A stretch of 64,000 bases of DNA, taken from contig CP073762.1 in assembly GCA_018399055.1 (NCBI GenBank), positions 1,054,001 to 1,118,000 on the forward strand, written 5' to 3'. Positions 51,910-61,632 of the stretch are shown here, piece after piece. Under the pieces are notes generated by a model. That model searched no databases, had not been told where the DNA came from, and worked only from the letters and a program-made list of their open reading frames with translations. The first letter of the stretch is position 1; the number at the start of each line of letters is the position of its first letter. A program made the position numbers and the translations under genes. This DNA is from Simkaniaceae bacterium (GTDB lineage Bacteria > Chlamydiota > Chlamydiia > Chlamydiales > Simkaniaceae).

Positions 51910-53349
51910 ATGAGTACTTCTGTGCAACTAGGAACATTAATAACTGAGGTTAAGCCAATCCAAGAGGATTTGGCCCTAGCTCAGTTGAATCAATCTCGCA
52001 TAGAGTTCAAAAAAATAATTAACGATATCTATGGAGTTGAAAAAATATCTATAGCTTCAGACTCTGAAATTCTTTCTTTTATGTATGCTTTTGAGACAGA
52101 GAGAGGAGATCTAGAGTTTTCTGATCAGGAGAAAATTTGGACTCAATTTGAGGATTATCGACAGTCTTTTCAAGAATATCAGGGCATGATCAATGATCAG
52201 AGCCTAGAATCAACCATTGAAGAACTTAGAAGTATTGATCCCCATCTTGTGAATGAAGAGCGATATAGTTCCGACGACACGTTGATCACAAAATGTCTTA
52301 AAACGGTGTTTTACGAGATTGTTCGGCTAGCAACAAGTGGAGCTAAAATCGACCGGTATATTGGAAGAGTTAGTGTCTTAGGAGCAGCACAAAAGAAAGA
52401 GCTAGAAACTCAGAAGGTTCTGGACATATTTCCACAGTTTTTTGCGACCTCGGTGCCACTTACTTCTATTGATCAAGTGAATCGATTATTAGAGCTTTGC
52501 TCGGGAAACAGAGAGCTTGAAGAAAGACGGAATTGGTTTGAAAATCATCTTATGTTTTATGTGAATCCTAATCTTAGCCATCTTTTAGGGAAAGAGTTGA
52601 CAGTGCCTGTTAGAGTCATTGAACCAGTAGTTGAAGGTCTAGAGGATATTCCAACAAAAAAAGTTCAAAATGATCTTGTCACTCAGTGGGCTGACGGAGA
52701 AGGTGCGATGGTAGTTGAGACGATGACCAGAGCAACGCTAATGAATGAGGAGCTTGCAAATATTGTGAATACAAAGCTGTTTCCTCTCGATCAGATCGCA
52801 CTAGTAGAACAGCATTTGGATAGTCCATATACTTACGAAATTACATTTAAAGGCTCCTTAGTCGGATCAGCGGATTCCGTTGATGAAGGGGGGTGGGGAG
52901 ATATGGCTTATTCAAGAATGTTAATGGGAAAGAAGGTTACTGTGCGTTTTGATCCATCTGACAACTCGATGAGTTTTCCAAAAGGTGGGTTTCAGATGGG
53001 GATTCATTTGGAAGATTTCAGTTTCTTGTACGACAAAATGAGCTATACTGAAGGAACTGCTTTATCGACATTCTTAAAATATCATGGCTATGTGTCGACT
53101 TTCGGGTCTTTGAAGCATCCGATGCATTTAGCAACGACAGTCAATAGCCTTAGAATCTCGGGTGATGATGAATTAAGACTAGGGATTGCAATTCATGATA
53201 CGAGTGATATCCCGCTCCCGCGCGCTGGACAATATCCAAAAGATGGATGCTTATCCAATCTTCAAAGCAATATGAATTCAATTGAATTGACTGCTCCGGA
53301 GCTTGAGAACACGTTTAGGCATATGGAGTGGAGAGCTGCGTTACAATAA
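51910..53349 (+). CDS. Hypothetical protein, 479 residues, C-terminal domain shared with 50347-51222 product
   Basis: Helical N-terminal 270 residues (DYRQSFQEYQGMINDQSLES; LITKCLKTVFYEIVRLATSG), then a beta-rich part: IVNTKLFPLDQIALVEQ, YEITFKGSLVGSADS, FQMGIHLEDFSFLYDKMSYT, YVSTFGSLKHPMHLATTVNS. No membrane segment. Unknown function. The ATG at 51910 has AGG at proper spacing (GTGAGGT); GTG 51904 is an alternative. Its 3' end overlaps the convergent gene by 35 bases. Confidence 0.6.
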   Translation: MSTSVQLGTLITEVKPIQEDLALAQLNQSRIEFKKIINDIYGVEKISIASDSEILSFMYAFETERGDLEFSDQEKIWTQFEDYRQSFQEYQGMINDQSLESTIEELRSIDPHLVNEERYSSDDTLITKCLKTVFYEIVRLATSGAKIDRYIGRVSVLGAAQKKELETQKVLDIFPQFFATSVPLTSIDQVNRLLELCSGNRELEERRNWFENHLMFYVNPNLSHLLGKELTVPVRVIEPVVEGLEDIPTKKVQNDLVTQWADGEGAMVVETMTRATLMNEELANIVNTKLFPLDQIALVEQHLDSPYTYEITFKGSLVGSADSVDEGGWGDMAYSRMLMGKKVTVRFDPSDNSMSFPKGGFQMGIHLEDFSFLYDKMSYTEGTALSTFLKYHGYVSTFGSLKHPMHLATTVNSLRISGDDELRLGIAIHDTSDIPLPRAGQYPKDGCLSNLQSNMNSIELTAPELENTFRHMEWRAALQ

Positions 53350-54049
53350 AGCTGCGCAAGAAGGTCTTATAGAGTTTTTCATCGTAGTAAGCGGGAAAAC
53401 GAGAGAAGTCTGTTTCCTCTAGGATTGCTTCCACAATAGTGAAGGCACTCTCGACTTGATCTTTTCTATCTAAGTCTTCATATGACAGGACATAGGTCAG
53501 AGCATAGCGGGTTGCTAGAGAGAGATTTTTCCATGTTAATCCCACTTCTTCAAAGCCCATTTTGATCTGCTGTGCATAATCTACTAAAATTTCTTTTGTG
53601 AGAGCCTCGCGGCGAGAAGGTTTGATAAGAGCTTTCTCTGTCGGGAACGCAAGAGCCACTTCTATGTAGGGGACAAGGAGTTCTTCAAAGAAAGGGTCTG
53701 TTGCTTTTTCAGGAAGGTAGAGTGTATCTAGGCTTACCATCAAATAATGGACGGTGTCTACTGCAGCCTTTCGCTTGTCCTTCAAACACATTTCAGGGTT
53801 AGATCCCACAAATACTCGGATAGACTCAATGATATGAGGAAGCTCTGTCCATGTGAACCCTTTCTCGTACTTTCGATGTAGGAAATGGGTCAGATTGAAG
53901 AGATCTTTTTCTTCTAGTTTTGCCGTGGGGGGAGTAGGTGGTTCTAAAACCTGAAATTCTAAATCATCCTGTGTGACACTGTCATGATCACCTTGCTCTA
54001 AAGGAATCACAACTTCATAGTCTGGTGTTTGTTGTGGTAGATCTTGCAT
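53315..54049 (-). CDS. Hypothetical protein, 244 residues
   Basis: Acidic, helical, no signal peptide: FNLTHFLHRKYEKGFTWTEL, AAVDTVHYLMVSLDTLYLPE, LTWKNLSLATRYALTYVLSY. Pro/Thr-rich start (LEPPTPPTAKLEEKD). Not recognised; could be a secreted host-interaction protein in this accessory patch. No ribosome site is evident before the ATG at 54049. Confidence 0.55.
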   Translation of the reverse strand: MQDLPQQTPDYEVVIPLEQGDHDSVTQDDLEFQVLEPPTPPTAKLEEKDLFNLTHFLHRKYEKGFTWTELPHIIESIRVFVGSNPEMCLKDKRKAAVDTVHYLMVSLDTLYLPEKATDPFFEELLVPYIEVALAFPTEKALIKPSRREALTKEILVDYAQQIKMGFEEVGLTWKNLSLATRYALTYVLSYEDLDRKDQVESAFTIVEAILEETDFSRFPAYYDEKLYKTFLRSFIVTQLSTPYA

Positions 54050-54086
54050 TGGGGGGAAGTCTACAACAAGTAGGGATTTTGCACAA

Positions 54087-54902
54087 TCACTCTAGAGCGA
54101 TAGAAAGAGCATTTTGGTATTTAGGGTGGAAACGGAGGTGGTTATGTGTTCCATTCTCAATAGAAATAAGTGAAGTATCCCGTTTATCTTTAATAAGCCT
54201 AAGAAGGCGAATGCTCGAGTCATAGGGGATAAGTTCATCCTTTGTACCGTGGAAAATAAGGATAGGTGCATCGACACGGACAATCCATTGATCGGTTCTG
54301 AAGTGGTATTTCAGAAGCGGTGGGATGAGGAACCTGGGAACGTAGGGAATTTGCCGTGGTGTAAGATCAAGAATACTAAAATAGGGAGCTTCGAGAACAA
54401 GGGTTTTTGGGTCGTGATGAGAAGCAACATAGGTAGCAATTCCAGTGCCAAGTGAGCGTCCATAGATTACGATTTGGTCTTCTCGATAGAGATTGTTGAG
54501 GTAGTTGTAGCAATGGTCTGCGTCATGGCAGAGGGCTCTTTCGCTTAGTTTTCCCTTGCTCTTCCCAAAACCACGATAATCCATTACGAAAAGATCATAT
54601 CCGCGTGAGGTGAATTCTTGTGAGACCTTACCCCAATTGCCGGAAAGGTTTCCTCCACGTCCATGGAAATAAAGGACAACCCCTTTTGAATTTTCGGTTT
54701 TAAAATAGAGGGCATTGATACGGCCTCCATCGCTAGTATTAAGAAATAATTCTTCAAAAGGCTCCTCGAAGTTGAAGACATAGTCTTCTGAAAGCGTGGC
54801 TTTTTGAAATAGCATGTCTTCCTGGTGGTAATAGATATGACCAATTGCAGCTATTGCTAGGATCAAGCAAGAAGAAATCGTGATAAGAAGTTTTTTCCTC
54901 AT
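54087..54902 (-). CDS. Alpha/beta hydrolase (BEM46/YfhR-like), membrane anchored
   Basis: 271 residues with an N-terminal anchor (LLITISSCLILAIAAIGHIY). GVVLYFHGRGGNLSGNWG (oxyanion), IVIYGRSLGTGIATYVA (nucleophile Ser), PILIFHGTKDELIPYDSS (Asp) and SIENGTHNHL (His) give a full triad. Same architecture as BEM46/ABHD13-like proteins. Substrate unknown. Minus strand, 22 bases after the transporter stop. Confidence 0.85.
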   Translation of the reverse strand: MRKKLLITISSCLILAIAAIGHIYYHQEDMLFQKATLSEDYVFNFEEPFEELFLNTSDGGRINALYFKTENSKGVVLYFHGRGGNLSGNWGKVSQEFTSRGYDLFVMDYRGFGKSKGKLSERALCHDADHCYNYLNNLYREDQIVIYGRSLGTGIATYVASHHDPKTLVLEAPYFSILDLTPRQIPYVPRFLIPPLLKYHFRTDQWIVRVDAPILIFHGTKDELIPYDSSIRLLRLIKDKRDTSLISIENGTHNHLRFHPKYQNALSIALE

Positions 54903-54924
54903 ACAGAATAGGGTACCAAAAAAC

Positions 54925-57084
54925 TTAATTTATAAGGTGGAAAACATTGTGGATAAGGCTCCAACGAGGCTCTTTTTTTTCAGGGGGTTGTCCTTGCATC
55001 CAATATTGATACTGTTCTTTTTTGAAGCCAATATGTTCTTGAATTGTCATCCATCGATCCAGGAAAAATATGAATGCAAATGCATTATATTTAACAGGAT
55101 AAGCTAGAAAAGAGTTTCCGGACTCAGCCCCATATTCTATGACAACATAATCAGGATTTGCGCGACAATATTCCATTCCTTGGTCTTTTGTCCAAAACAA
55201 GCCGTCGATCTCTCCTGTCGTTAGGTAAGTCCCGATATTATTAATATGATCGATCTGAATTGATTGAGCCATGGGAAGCACTCGATTAAGGATCTCTTTA
55301 TAAAATCCTATAACTCCAATAACAAGGTAGGGGTTCTTCTTAAGCTTATCAAAGTTCTGAAATTCTTTTCGTCTTGCGCGAGGGACGATCATGACATTGG
55401 GTGTTTTCAGATAGTAGTGGGGAAAGTTCATATTTTGGGCAGTTGCTTCAGCTAGGAGCACCGGTGACATGGCGATATCAAAGAAATTGTTGTGAAGATC
55501 ATATCCCAAGTCATGATAGTAAAAAGGGACAAAAATAAGGTCGACCTGCATATCATGGGCTAATTTGTAGGCGAAGGCAATGTCATATCCGACAAGCTCT
55601 CCTTTATCATTGTAGTAACTAAAAGGGGGAAGCGTAGGGTGGTATCCCACATAGAGCTCGCGAGATTTATAAATGCGCTCCATGGTATCTTGGATCGCCC
55701 GTCTTTGCGTGTTTTCAGGAATTACATCTCCTACTTTATAGACTTTTGCTTGAGAAACGACGGGGAAGTTGGTTTGGTGTGTCAATGAGCTTACAATGTC
55801 GGTTGTTGGTGTATTACTTTGGACAACATACTTCGTCCCCAAGACAGAGACCGTCACAATAAAGAAGAAGAGAAAGAAATGGCGAAAAAAAACTCCTGCA
55901 CGGAAAGTGAGCCTCTTGTAGTATCCTAAAAGAAGAAGGATCACAAAGGTGACCATTGATGCAACACTAATCAAAATCTGAAAGTTTTGTGTGATGATTG
56001 ATGCGCTACTATATATATCCATAGCTGTATCAGGAAAGTCAAGATTAGCTGATAGGAAGGAAATTGAATTGATTGCTAGCTCTGGTCCTCCAAAGGACAT
56101 CAAAACCGACATGAAGCCGACAAGTATTTCCTCTCCTCCTTCCAATTGGTGGCGGAAGTAATAAGATAAAAACATGATAAAGAAGAGAATAAAGAGGTTT
56201 CCCACTTGAGTGAACGTGTAGGCAATCGGGACAATCATTTGCGAAGTACTGCGAAGCTCTTTATCCTTAATTTCAAAGCGTTCTGCATAGTTTCGGACAG
56301 TCTTATAGAGCAGGGGAATTGCTATACTGGGGGATCCAATGATGAATGCAAGAAAACATGAGGAACGAATATCTCCAACGACCTCTTTATATTTTAGTGG
56401 AGTGCAGCTAACCACTAAGGCTGGAAGAACCCAAAAGGTGAGAACTAAGGAAATCAAAATCATGGGGATGATATAAAAATCAAGTTTGAGAATATCTTCT
56501 AAACGGACGTTTCCGATGAAATTAGCAAAGATTGCAAAAACCCCAATAGGGGAAATAATCATGATTCCTTTTAAGATTTGTTCCATCGTATTGTTTACGC
56601 GCTCAAGGAGTGAGATGAGAGGTTCCTTGTGGGTGAGATGCATGACTGCAACCCCAACAATAATGGCGAATATTGCAATAGCAGGTACAATGTTATTCAC
56701 CAAATCATAAACGGGGTTTTCAGGAACAAGGTAGTTTAAGAAGTGCATTTCAAAGGAGCTATGAGAACCAGTTCCTGGGAAGAGGATACTCATCCGGGGA
56801 AAGAGAAGGTTCATCATATAAACTACACAGAGAATCAGAACCCAGATAAAAAAAAGGAAAACCCAGCCCTTTTTAAAAAGAGTGCGGGCAACGGTGGGAC
56901 GGGTAGATCCAAGTCCATGGATAATCGATGAAGGAATATAAAGGAGGATGACCATCTGGATGAACATAACGAAGGCTCGTCCAATAGGTTCGAAGACTGA
57001 ACAGAGTGGACCTAGTAATATCCCCAGAAAGGATCCAACAGCTATTGCAATTAAAATCTGTTTCGTTGGGGAAATTTTTACCAT
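54925..57084 (-). CDS. SDF-family transporter fused to a periplasmic solute-binding domain
   Basis: 719 residues. The first 410 are a dicarboxylate/glutamate symporter: LLYIPSSIIHGLGSTRPT, SCFLAFIIGSPSIAIPLLYK (hairpin 1 serine-rich region altered), VPIAYTFTQVGNLFILFF and MSFGGPELAINSISFLSAN. A final transmembrane segment (FFLFFFIVTVSVLGTKYVV) leads to an SBP-type domain at about 475-700: LYVGYHPTLPPFSYYNDKGE, LVGYDIAFAYKLAHDMQVDL, FFDIAMSPVLLAEATAQN, YLVIGVIGFYKEIL. One chain thus holds both the carrier and an extracytoplasmic binding protein. Adjacent to the SnoaL-like gene (TAAATG). Confidence 0.85.
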   Translation of the reverse strand: MVKISPTKQILIAIAVGSFLGILLGPLCSVFEPIGRAFVMFIQMVILLYIPSSIIHGLGSTRPTVARTLFKKGWVFLFFIWVLILCVVYMMNLLFPRMSILFPGTGSHSSFEMHFLNYLVPENPVYDLVNNIVPAIAIFAIIVGVAVMHLTHKEPLISLLERVNNTMEQILKGIMIISPIGVFAIFANFIGNVRLEDILKLDFYIIPMILISLVLTFWVLPALVVSCTPLKYKEVVGDIRSSCFLAFIIGSPSIAIPLLYKTVRNYAERFEIKDKELRSTSQMIVPIAYTFTQVGNLFILFFIMFLSYYFRHQLEGGEEILVGFMSVLMSFGGPELAINSISFLSANLDFPDTAMDIYSSASIITQNFQILISVASMVTFVILLLLGYYKRLTFRAGVFFRHFFLFFFIVTVSVLGTKYVVQSNTPTTDIVSSLTHQTNFPVVSQAKVYKVGDVIPENTQRRAIQDTMERIYKSRELYVGYHPTLPPFSYYNDKGELVGYDIAFAYKLAHDMQVDLIFVPFYYHDLGYDLHNNFFDIAMSPVLLAEATAQNMNFPHYYLKTPNVMIVPRARRKEFQNFDKLKKNPYLVIGVIGFYKEILNRVLPMAQSIQIDHINNIGTYLTTGEIDGLFWTKDQGMEYCRANPDYVVIEYGAESGNSFLAYPVKYNAFAFIFFLDRWMTIQEHIGFKKEQYQYWMQGQPPEKKEPRWSLIHNVFHLIN

Positions 57085-57612
57085 TTACAAAACGATATAG
57101 CCGATCTGCTTCATCACTCCCAGTTCATTCCAGACTTCATTGATATGGGTAATTTTTCCCCCTTCAATAGTGAAGATGGCGAATTCTTTGATAACGACAG
57201 GCTTATCAGTGGGCTCAACACCGAGAAAAGAGCCACGCTGTACGCCCTGGATCTGTATCCTTGCTAGGATTTTGTTTCCATCAGCGAGCATCTCAATGAT
57301 TGTTAGTTTAAACTTAGGAAGCGCCTCGTGCAGAGAGCGAACACGAACACTTAGGTTTTTGCTAAACGCATCATACTTACTATAAGAAGAGTCAAACACG
57401 ACTGTTGAATCTTGAACACCGTACTTTGAAGCTAGAAGTTCATTCATCGTGCGTGGATCGTTAGCTTCAAAAGCCTCATAGAATTTTTCAACCAGGGCTT
57501 TATTATCGGTGTGAGGATCCGAGCCTCCACGAGGGGTGATAATATGGGAGAGTTCTCCTTGATCGGCATAGACTGCCAACATGAGCAATAGTAAGCATGC
57601 AAGTTTTTTCAT
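57085..57612 (-). CDS. SnoaL/NTF2-like secreted protein
   Basis: 175 residues from the ATG at 57612, chosen for its GAGGAC ribosome site and signal peptide (MKKLACLLLLMLAVYADQG). The single domain (ALVEKFYEAFEANDPRTMNE; YDAFSKNLSVRVRSLHEALP; IKEFAIFTIEGGKITHINEV) has the NTF2-like ester cyclase/polyketide cyclase pattern. Exported, ligand unknown. Its stop codon touches the ATG of the SDF-fusion gene, so the two are co-translated and it may bind a substrate for it. Confidence 0.75.
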   Translation of the reverse strand: MKKLACLLLLMLAVYADQGELSHIITPRGGSDPHTDNKALVEKFYEAFEANDPRTMNELLASKYGVQDSTVVFDSSYSKYDAFSKNLSVRVRSLHEALPKFKLTIIEMLADGNKILARIQIQGVQRGSFLGVEPTDKPVVIKEFAIFTIEGGKITHINEVWNELGVMKQIGYIVL

Positions 57613-57684
57613 AGAAACGTCCTCTTTCCCTTGTTTTGTCACAAACCCTTTTTTTTATCGAGAGGATATTTTGACAGGCGCTAT

Positions 57685-58419
57685 CTAGTGTCTAGACCAA
57701 GCCACTTCTTTACCGATGGTATCAAGAAGAATAGAAATAGGGAGGGAGCGTCCCCCTTCCTGGCCCACCCCTTCAACTTCAAATAAAGGGAGAAGGGTGC
57801 TTAAAACGGCCCTTTGATATCCGACATAGGGTTGAGAGGAAACCATAAGAATTAAGCCTGGCTCAGGAGAAATCTCCAGCCATGCGTAGACGGTACTTTC
57901 GGTTGTGGGACGGCCCCTTAAAGGAAGAGGGGGAGCGTCGACAACAGTGAGTGGGATAGCGCGTAATTCTGGAGGCATCTCTGTTGTTTCCCAGACATGA
58001 ACCATCATCGCGGTTTCGTTTTTTAGAGAGAGGAATTCTTTTTCTTTTTCAAGGTGAAGAGGGCGCTGTCCTGTTAGGAAAACAATACTGTCAAAGCGGG
58101 TTCCGCGCTTCCACTCTTCGACGATATGATCGATGCGCATTTCGACGGCGCCATGAAGAGCGCCTAGAACGAGAGCATAATCGTAATGTTTTTTGCTTGC
58201 CCATTTGGTCTCAAATATTCCCATGGAGTCTAATACTGGATATATTTCATCTCGCTGGTCCTCAAAGCGGTCCTTAAAAGTCCAACGATCGCCCCTTTGG
58301 ATCCATTCCTGTGGGGAGCTTTTTGTGATTTGCTCAAGGGTTGGAATGTCACAAAACAAAAAAGAGGTGAATAAGAGTGAGAGAATGAAAAATCGTTTAT
58401 ACAAAACAACCTCCAGCAA
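57685..58419 (-). CDS. Secreted protein of unknown function, weakly DUF218-like
   Basis: 244 residues with signal peptide (LYKRFFILSLLFTSFLFCDI). Sequences YDYALVLGALHGAVEMRIDH, FDSIVFLTGQRPLHLEKEKE and LILMVSSQPYVGYQRAVLST recall the ElyC/SanA/YdcF (DUF218) fold's strand-and-loop order, but the similarity is weak and by eye only. No clear operon partner; the gene is 58 bases from glpD. Confidence 0.5.
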   Translation of the reverse strand: MLEVVLYKRFFILSLLFTSFLFCDIPTLEQITKSSPQEWIQRGDRWTFKDRFEDQRDEIYPVLDSMGIFETKWASKKHYDYALVLGALHGAVEMRIDHIVEEWKRGTRFDSIVFLTGQRPLHLEKEKEFLSLKNETAMMVHVWETTEMPPELRAIPLTVVDAPPLPLRGRPTTESTVYAWLEISPEPGLILMVSSQPYVGYQRAVLSTLLPLFEVEGVGQEGGRSLPISILLDTIGKEVAWSRH

Positions 58420-58477
58420 TGATTGAATACTCCGGTATGGTAAGGAAAAACCACTTTATATTCAACGAGATCGTGAT

Positions 58478-60025
58478 CTAGATAATATAGTTCGATGCCA
58501 GCTCTTTAAAGGAGGCGACTTGTGCATCTTCCCATGTTTTTGAAAGGCCAAGCTCTTGGGCTATTAGGGAGGCAACAATGGGGGCAACTTTAACAGAAAG
58601 TTTAGCATCAAGGAGTAGAGAGCGGGTGCGACGAGCCAGCACATCTTCAACGGTGCGGGCCATTTCTTCTCGAACATGCCAGATCACTTCTCCCTTTAGA
58701 TAGGGAAGTTTAGAGTGAAGGAATTGATCGAGGCTAGGATCTTCTTTAATAATTTTTTCGATCGACTCTTTATCGCTGCCATATGTGCTCCAAGGATTAA
58801 GGGGATCAGCGTCTTCTAGAAAGGCATGGAGTTTGAGGGTTTTTGTTTTGCAGGAGTGTTCTTCAAAACCCCCAACGAGAAGGGCCTTGTCGATAACATC
58901 TTCTGCCATTTTTCGGTAGGTAGTCCACTTACCTCCAGCGATAGTAATGAGGCCTGCGTTTGAAACTAAAATGGAATGGTCTCGTGAAAGGGCCGCTGTC
59001 TTTTTTCCTCCTTCGGCTGCAATGAGGGGGCGAAGCCCCGCAAAGGTGCTGAGAATATCGCTATGTTTGGGGGGTTTTGCAAGATATTTCCCCGCTTCCT
59101 TGAGGATAAAAGAAATTTCTTCTTCATGCGGCTTCGGTTCGAGAGCGGGTTTATCAACGGGAGTATCTGTGGTGCCGACGAGAACTTTTCCAAGCCAAGG
59201 AACCATAAATAAGACCCTTCCGTCTGCGGTGTGTGGAATCATAATTGCCGTTTCACTTTCTAAAAATGAGCCGTCAAGAACGATATGAACACCTTGACTT
59301 GGTTGGACAATTTTTTGTGCATTAGGATCGTCCATATGGCGCACTTCATCTGTAAAAACCCCAGTGGCGTTGATCACGACTTTTGCGCGGACCTCATGGG
59401 TCTCTCCAGTTTCTGCATCATGGAGAATGGCCCCTTCAACATGGTTCTTTTCTTTAATAAGACCTGTCACTTTCATGTAGTTGATAAGAGCCCCCTCATG
59501 ATCCGCGGCAGTTAGGGCAAGGGCAATTGCGAGGCGGGAATCATCAAACTGTCCATCATAATAAATGGTTCCGCCGAAAAGATCGTCTGATTCGATGTTG
59601 GGGAGAGCCTCGAGAGTTTCTTCCTTAGATAGATGACGTGAAGGCTGTAGCCCAAGTTTCCCAGCTAGCATGTCATAAATTTTGAGGCCGATCCCATAAA
59701 AAGGACCTTGCCACCAATGGTAACTTGGAACGAAAAAAGCGCGGTGGTAGATGAGATGGGGAGCATTTTGGCACAGGCGCCCCCGTTCACGTAGTGCCTC
59801 TAAGACAAGGGCAAGGTTTCCCTGCTGGAGATAACGAAGGCCTCCATGGATGAGTTTAGTGCTTCGACTTGAGGTGGCTTTTGCAAAGTCGGATTGTTCA
59901 ACAAGAAGAGTTTTAAGCCCACGGGAGCTGGCGTCGACTGCGGCACCGAGCCCGGTAGCTCCACCACCAATAATGAGGATATCCCATTTTTCGCCAAGCC
60001 TTTGAATCATCTTATCCCGTTTCAC
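58478..60025 (-). CDS. glpD: Aerobic glycerol-3-phosphate dehydrogenase
   Basis: 515 residues. FAD motif WDILIIGGGATGLGAAVDAS, ATSSRSTKLIHGGLRYLQQG, VFMVPWLGKVLVGTTDTPVD-type and LITIAGGKWTTYRKMAEDVI, VEDVLARRTRSLLLDA. Oxidises glycerol-3-P to DHAP and feeds quinone at the inner membrane. GTG start at 60025 has AGAGGA 7 bases upstream. Downstream of glpK by 40 bases, same operon. Confidence 0.94.
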   Translation of the reverse strand: MKRDKMIQRLGEKWDILIIGGGATGLGAAVDASSRGLKTLLVEQSDFAKATSSRSTKLIHGGLRYLQQGNLALVLEALRERGRLCQNAPHLIYHRAFFVPSYHWWQGPFYGIGLKIYDMLAGKLGLQPSRHLSKEETLEALPNIESDDLFGGTIYYDGQFDDSRLAIALALTAADHEGALINYMKVTGLIKEKNHVEGAILHDAETGETHEVRAKVVINATGVFTDEVRHMDDPNAQKIVQPSQGVHIVLDGSFLESETAIMIPHTADGRVLFMVPWLGKVLVGTTDTPVDKPALEPKPHEEEISFILKEAGKYLAKPPKHSDILSTFAGLRPLIAAEGGKKTAALSRDHSILVSNAGLITIAGGKWTTYRKMAEDVIDKALLVGGFEEHSCKTKTLKLHAFLEDADPLNPWSTYGSDKESIEKIIKEDPSLDQFLHSKLPYLKGEVIWHVREEMARTVEDVLARRTRSLLLDAKLSVKVAPIVASLIAQELGLSKTWEDAQVASFKELASNYII

Positions 60026-60065
60026 TTAAGCTTCCTCTGAATTTGAATGGTTACAGGTGTTGGTA

Positions 60066-61544
60066 TTACTCATAGATTTCCCCCCACATTTTTGTGCATT
60101 CAATGGCATGCTTCCATTTTTTCTTTTCTTTGATTCTATCTCTTTCAGAAAGGTCGGGATCAAAACGTCGATCTTCTTTCCAAAGACCTTTTAACTCCTC
60201 TAGATCTTTCCAGTAACCAACGCTTAGCCCTGCCAAAAAGGCAGCGCCAAGGGCTGTTAGTTCTTTAAATTGAGGACGAATGAGAGGGAGATTGGCGAGG
60301 TTGGATTGGAGTTGCATTAAGAGGTCGTCAGAAACTGCTCCTCCATCAACGCGGAGCTCTGAGACTGCCACACTTTCTTCAATCACTTCTAAGATATCGG
60401 AAACTCGGAATCCGATTCCTTCAAGAGCCGCTCTTGCAATGTGTGCCGCTGTTGTTCCTCGGGTAATTCCCAGAATTACCCCTCGAGCTTGAGGATCCCA
60501 GTGAGGTGCACCTAGACCGGCAAAGGCAGGAACAAAAACAACTCCTTCAGTAGAAGGAACACTTTTTGCAAGGAATTCAACGTCTTCAGATCGGGCAATA
60601 ATACCTAGCGAATCGCGAAGCCATTGCACAACGGCTCCTCCAATAAAAACACTTCCTTCTAAGGCATAATAGACCTCATCATTCAACTGATATGCAATTG
60701 TAGTTAGAAGATGTTCGCTAGGAGGGGGCGCTACTTTCCCTGTATTCATAAGGATAAAACATCCTGTGCCATAGGTGATTTTCCCCATCCCCTTTTCAAA
60801 GCAGGATTGTCCAAAAAGGGCGGCTTGTTGGTCTCCCGCTATCCCCCCAATGGGTATCGTAGTCGAACAGACGTCTTCGCTGCATTCACCATAGACTTCA
60901 CTGGAACCCCTCACTTCGGGGAGCATTTCCCGAGGAATGTCGAGGATCTTAAGAAGCTCCTCATCCCATTTTCCTTCATGAATATTATAGAGAAGCGTCC
61001 GAGATGCATTTGTGGCATCGGTAATGTGCTGCGCCCCTTCCGTCATTTTCCAAACAAGCCAGCTATCCACTGTTCCAAAAGCTAAGTCTTTTCCCTTTGC
61101 TTCTGCAACGTTATCTAATATCCATCGAATCTTTGTTCCTGAAAAATAGGGGTCGAGGAGAAGTCCCGTCTTTTTCTTGAAAATGGGCTCAACACCATCT
61201 TCTTTTAGCTTTTTGCATAAGGGAGTAGTGCGTCGATCTTGCCAGACAATGGCATTGTAAACAGGTGTTGAGGTTTTCTTATCCCAAACGATCGTAGTTT
61301 CTCGTTGGTTAGTGATTCCAATTGAGGCAATTTGCCTCATCGTAAGACGTGCGCGACTCATCGCTTCCGTCATAACGGAGGCTTGTGTTGCCCAGATGTC
61401 CATCGGGTCGTGCTCGACCCAACCTGGTTTTGGAAAAATTTGTCGGAATTCTTTCTGTGCACGACCAATGATTGTCCCTTCTTGTGTTACCACAAGGGCT
61501 CTTGAGCTCGTAGTTCCCTGGTCTAAAGACAAAATATATTTCAT
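60066..61544 (-). CDS. glpK: Glycerol kinase
   Basis: 492 residues, normal length. YILSLDQGTTSSRALVVTQE, GITNQRETTIVWDKKT, YNAIVWQDRRT, KITYGTGCFILMNTG, FVPAFAGLGAPHWDPQARGV and LRVDGGAVSDDLLMQLQ are canonical FGGY-family motifs. Phosphorylates glycerol to G3P, which GlpD oxidises. ATG 61544; TTGACA (minus strand, 61590-61585) is a good minus-35 in the upstream region. Confidence 0.95.
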   Translation of the reverse strand: MKYILSLDQGTTSSRALVVTQEGTIIGRAQKEFRQIFPKPGWVEHDPMDIWATQASVMTEAMSRARLTMRQIASIGITNQRETTIVWDKKTSTPVYNAIVWQDRRTTPLCKKLKEDGVEPIFKKKTGLLLDPYFSGTKIRWILDNVAEAKGKDLAFGTVDSWLVWKMTEGAQHITDATNASRTLLYNIHEGKWDEELLKILDIPREMLPEVRGSSEVYGECSEDVCSTTIPIGGIAGDQQAALFGQSCFEKGMGKITYGTGCFILMNTGKVAPPPSEHLLTTIAYQLNDEVYYALEGSVFIGGAVVQWLRDSLGIIARSEDVEFLAKSVPSTEGVVFVPAFAGLGAPHWDPQARGVILGITRGTTAAHIARAALEGIGFRVSDILEVIEESVAVSELRVDGGAVSDDLLMQLQSNLANLPLIRPQFKELTALGAAFLAGLSVGYWKDLEELKGLWKEDRRFDPDLSERDRIKEKKKWKHAIECTKMWGEIYE

Positions 61545-61583
61545 AACTATCCCTAACTTGTACTCTTCATCCCGATGTGCTAT

Positions 61584-61611
61584 ATGTCAACGAAAATCTT
61601 TATTCTGACAT
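61584..61611. promoter_or_regulatory. Inverted repeat between divergent glpK and glpF
   Basis: ATGTCA 61584-61589 and TGACAT 61606-61611, spaced 16 bases, lie in the 88-base gap that separates the divergent genes. The left arm includes the TTGACA minus-35 candidate of glpK. A shared regulator site is conceivable; no regulator is visible nearby. Confidence 0.3.
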
Positions 61612-61632
61612 TTATGGTAGTAGGATAGGTTC

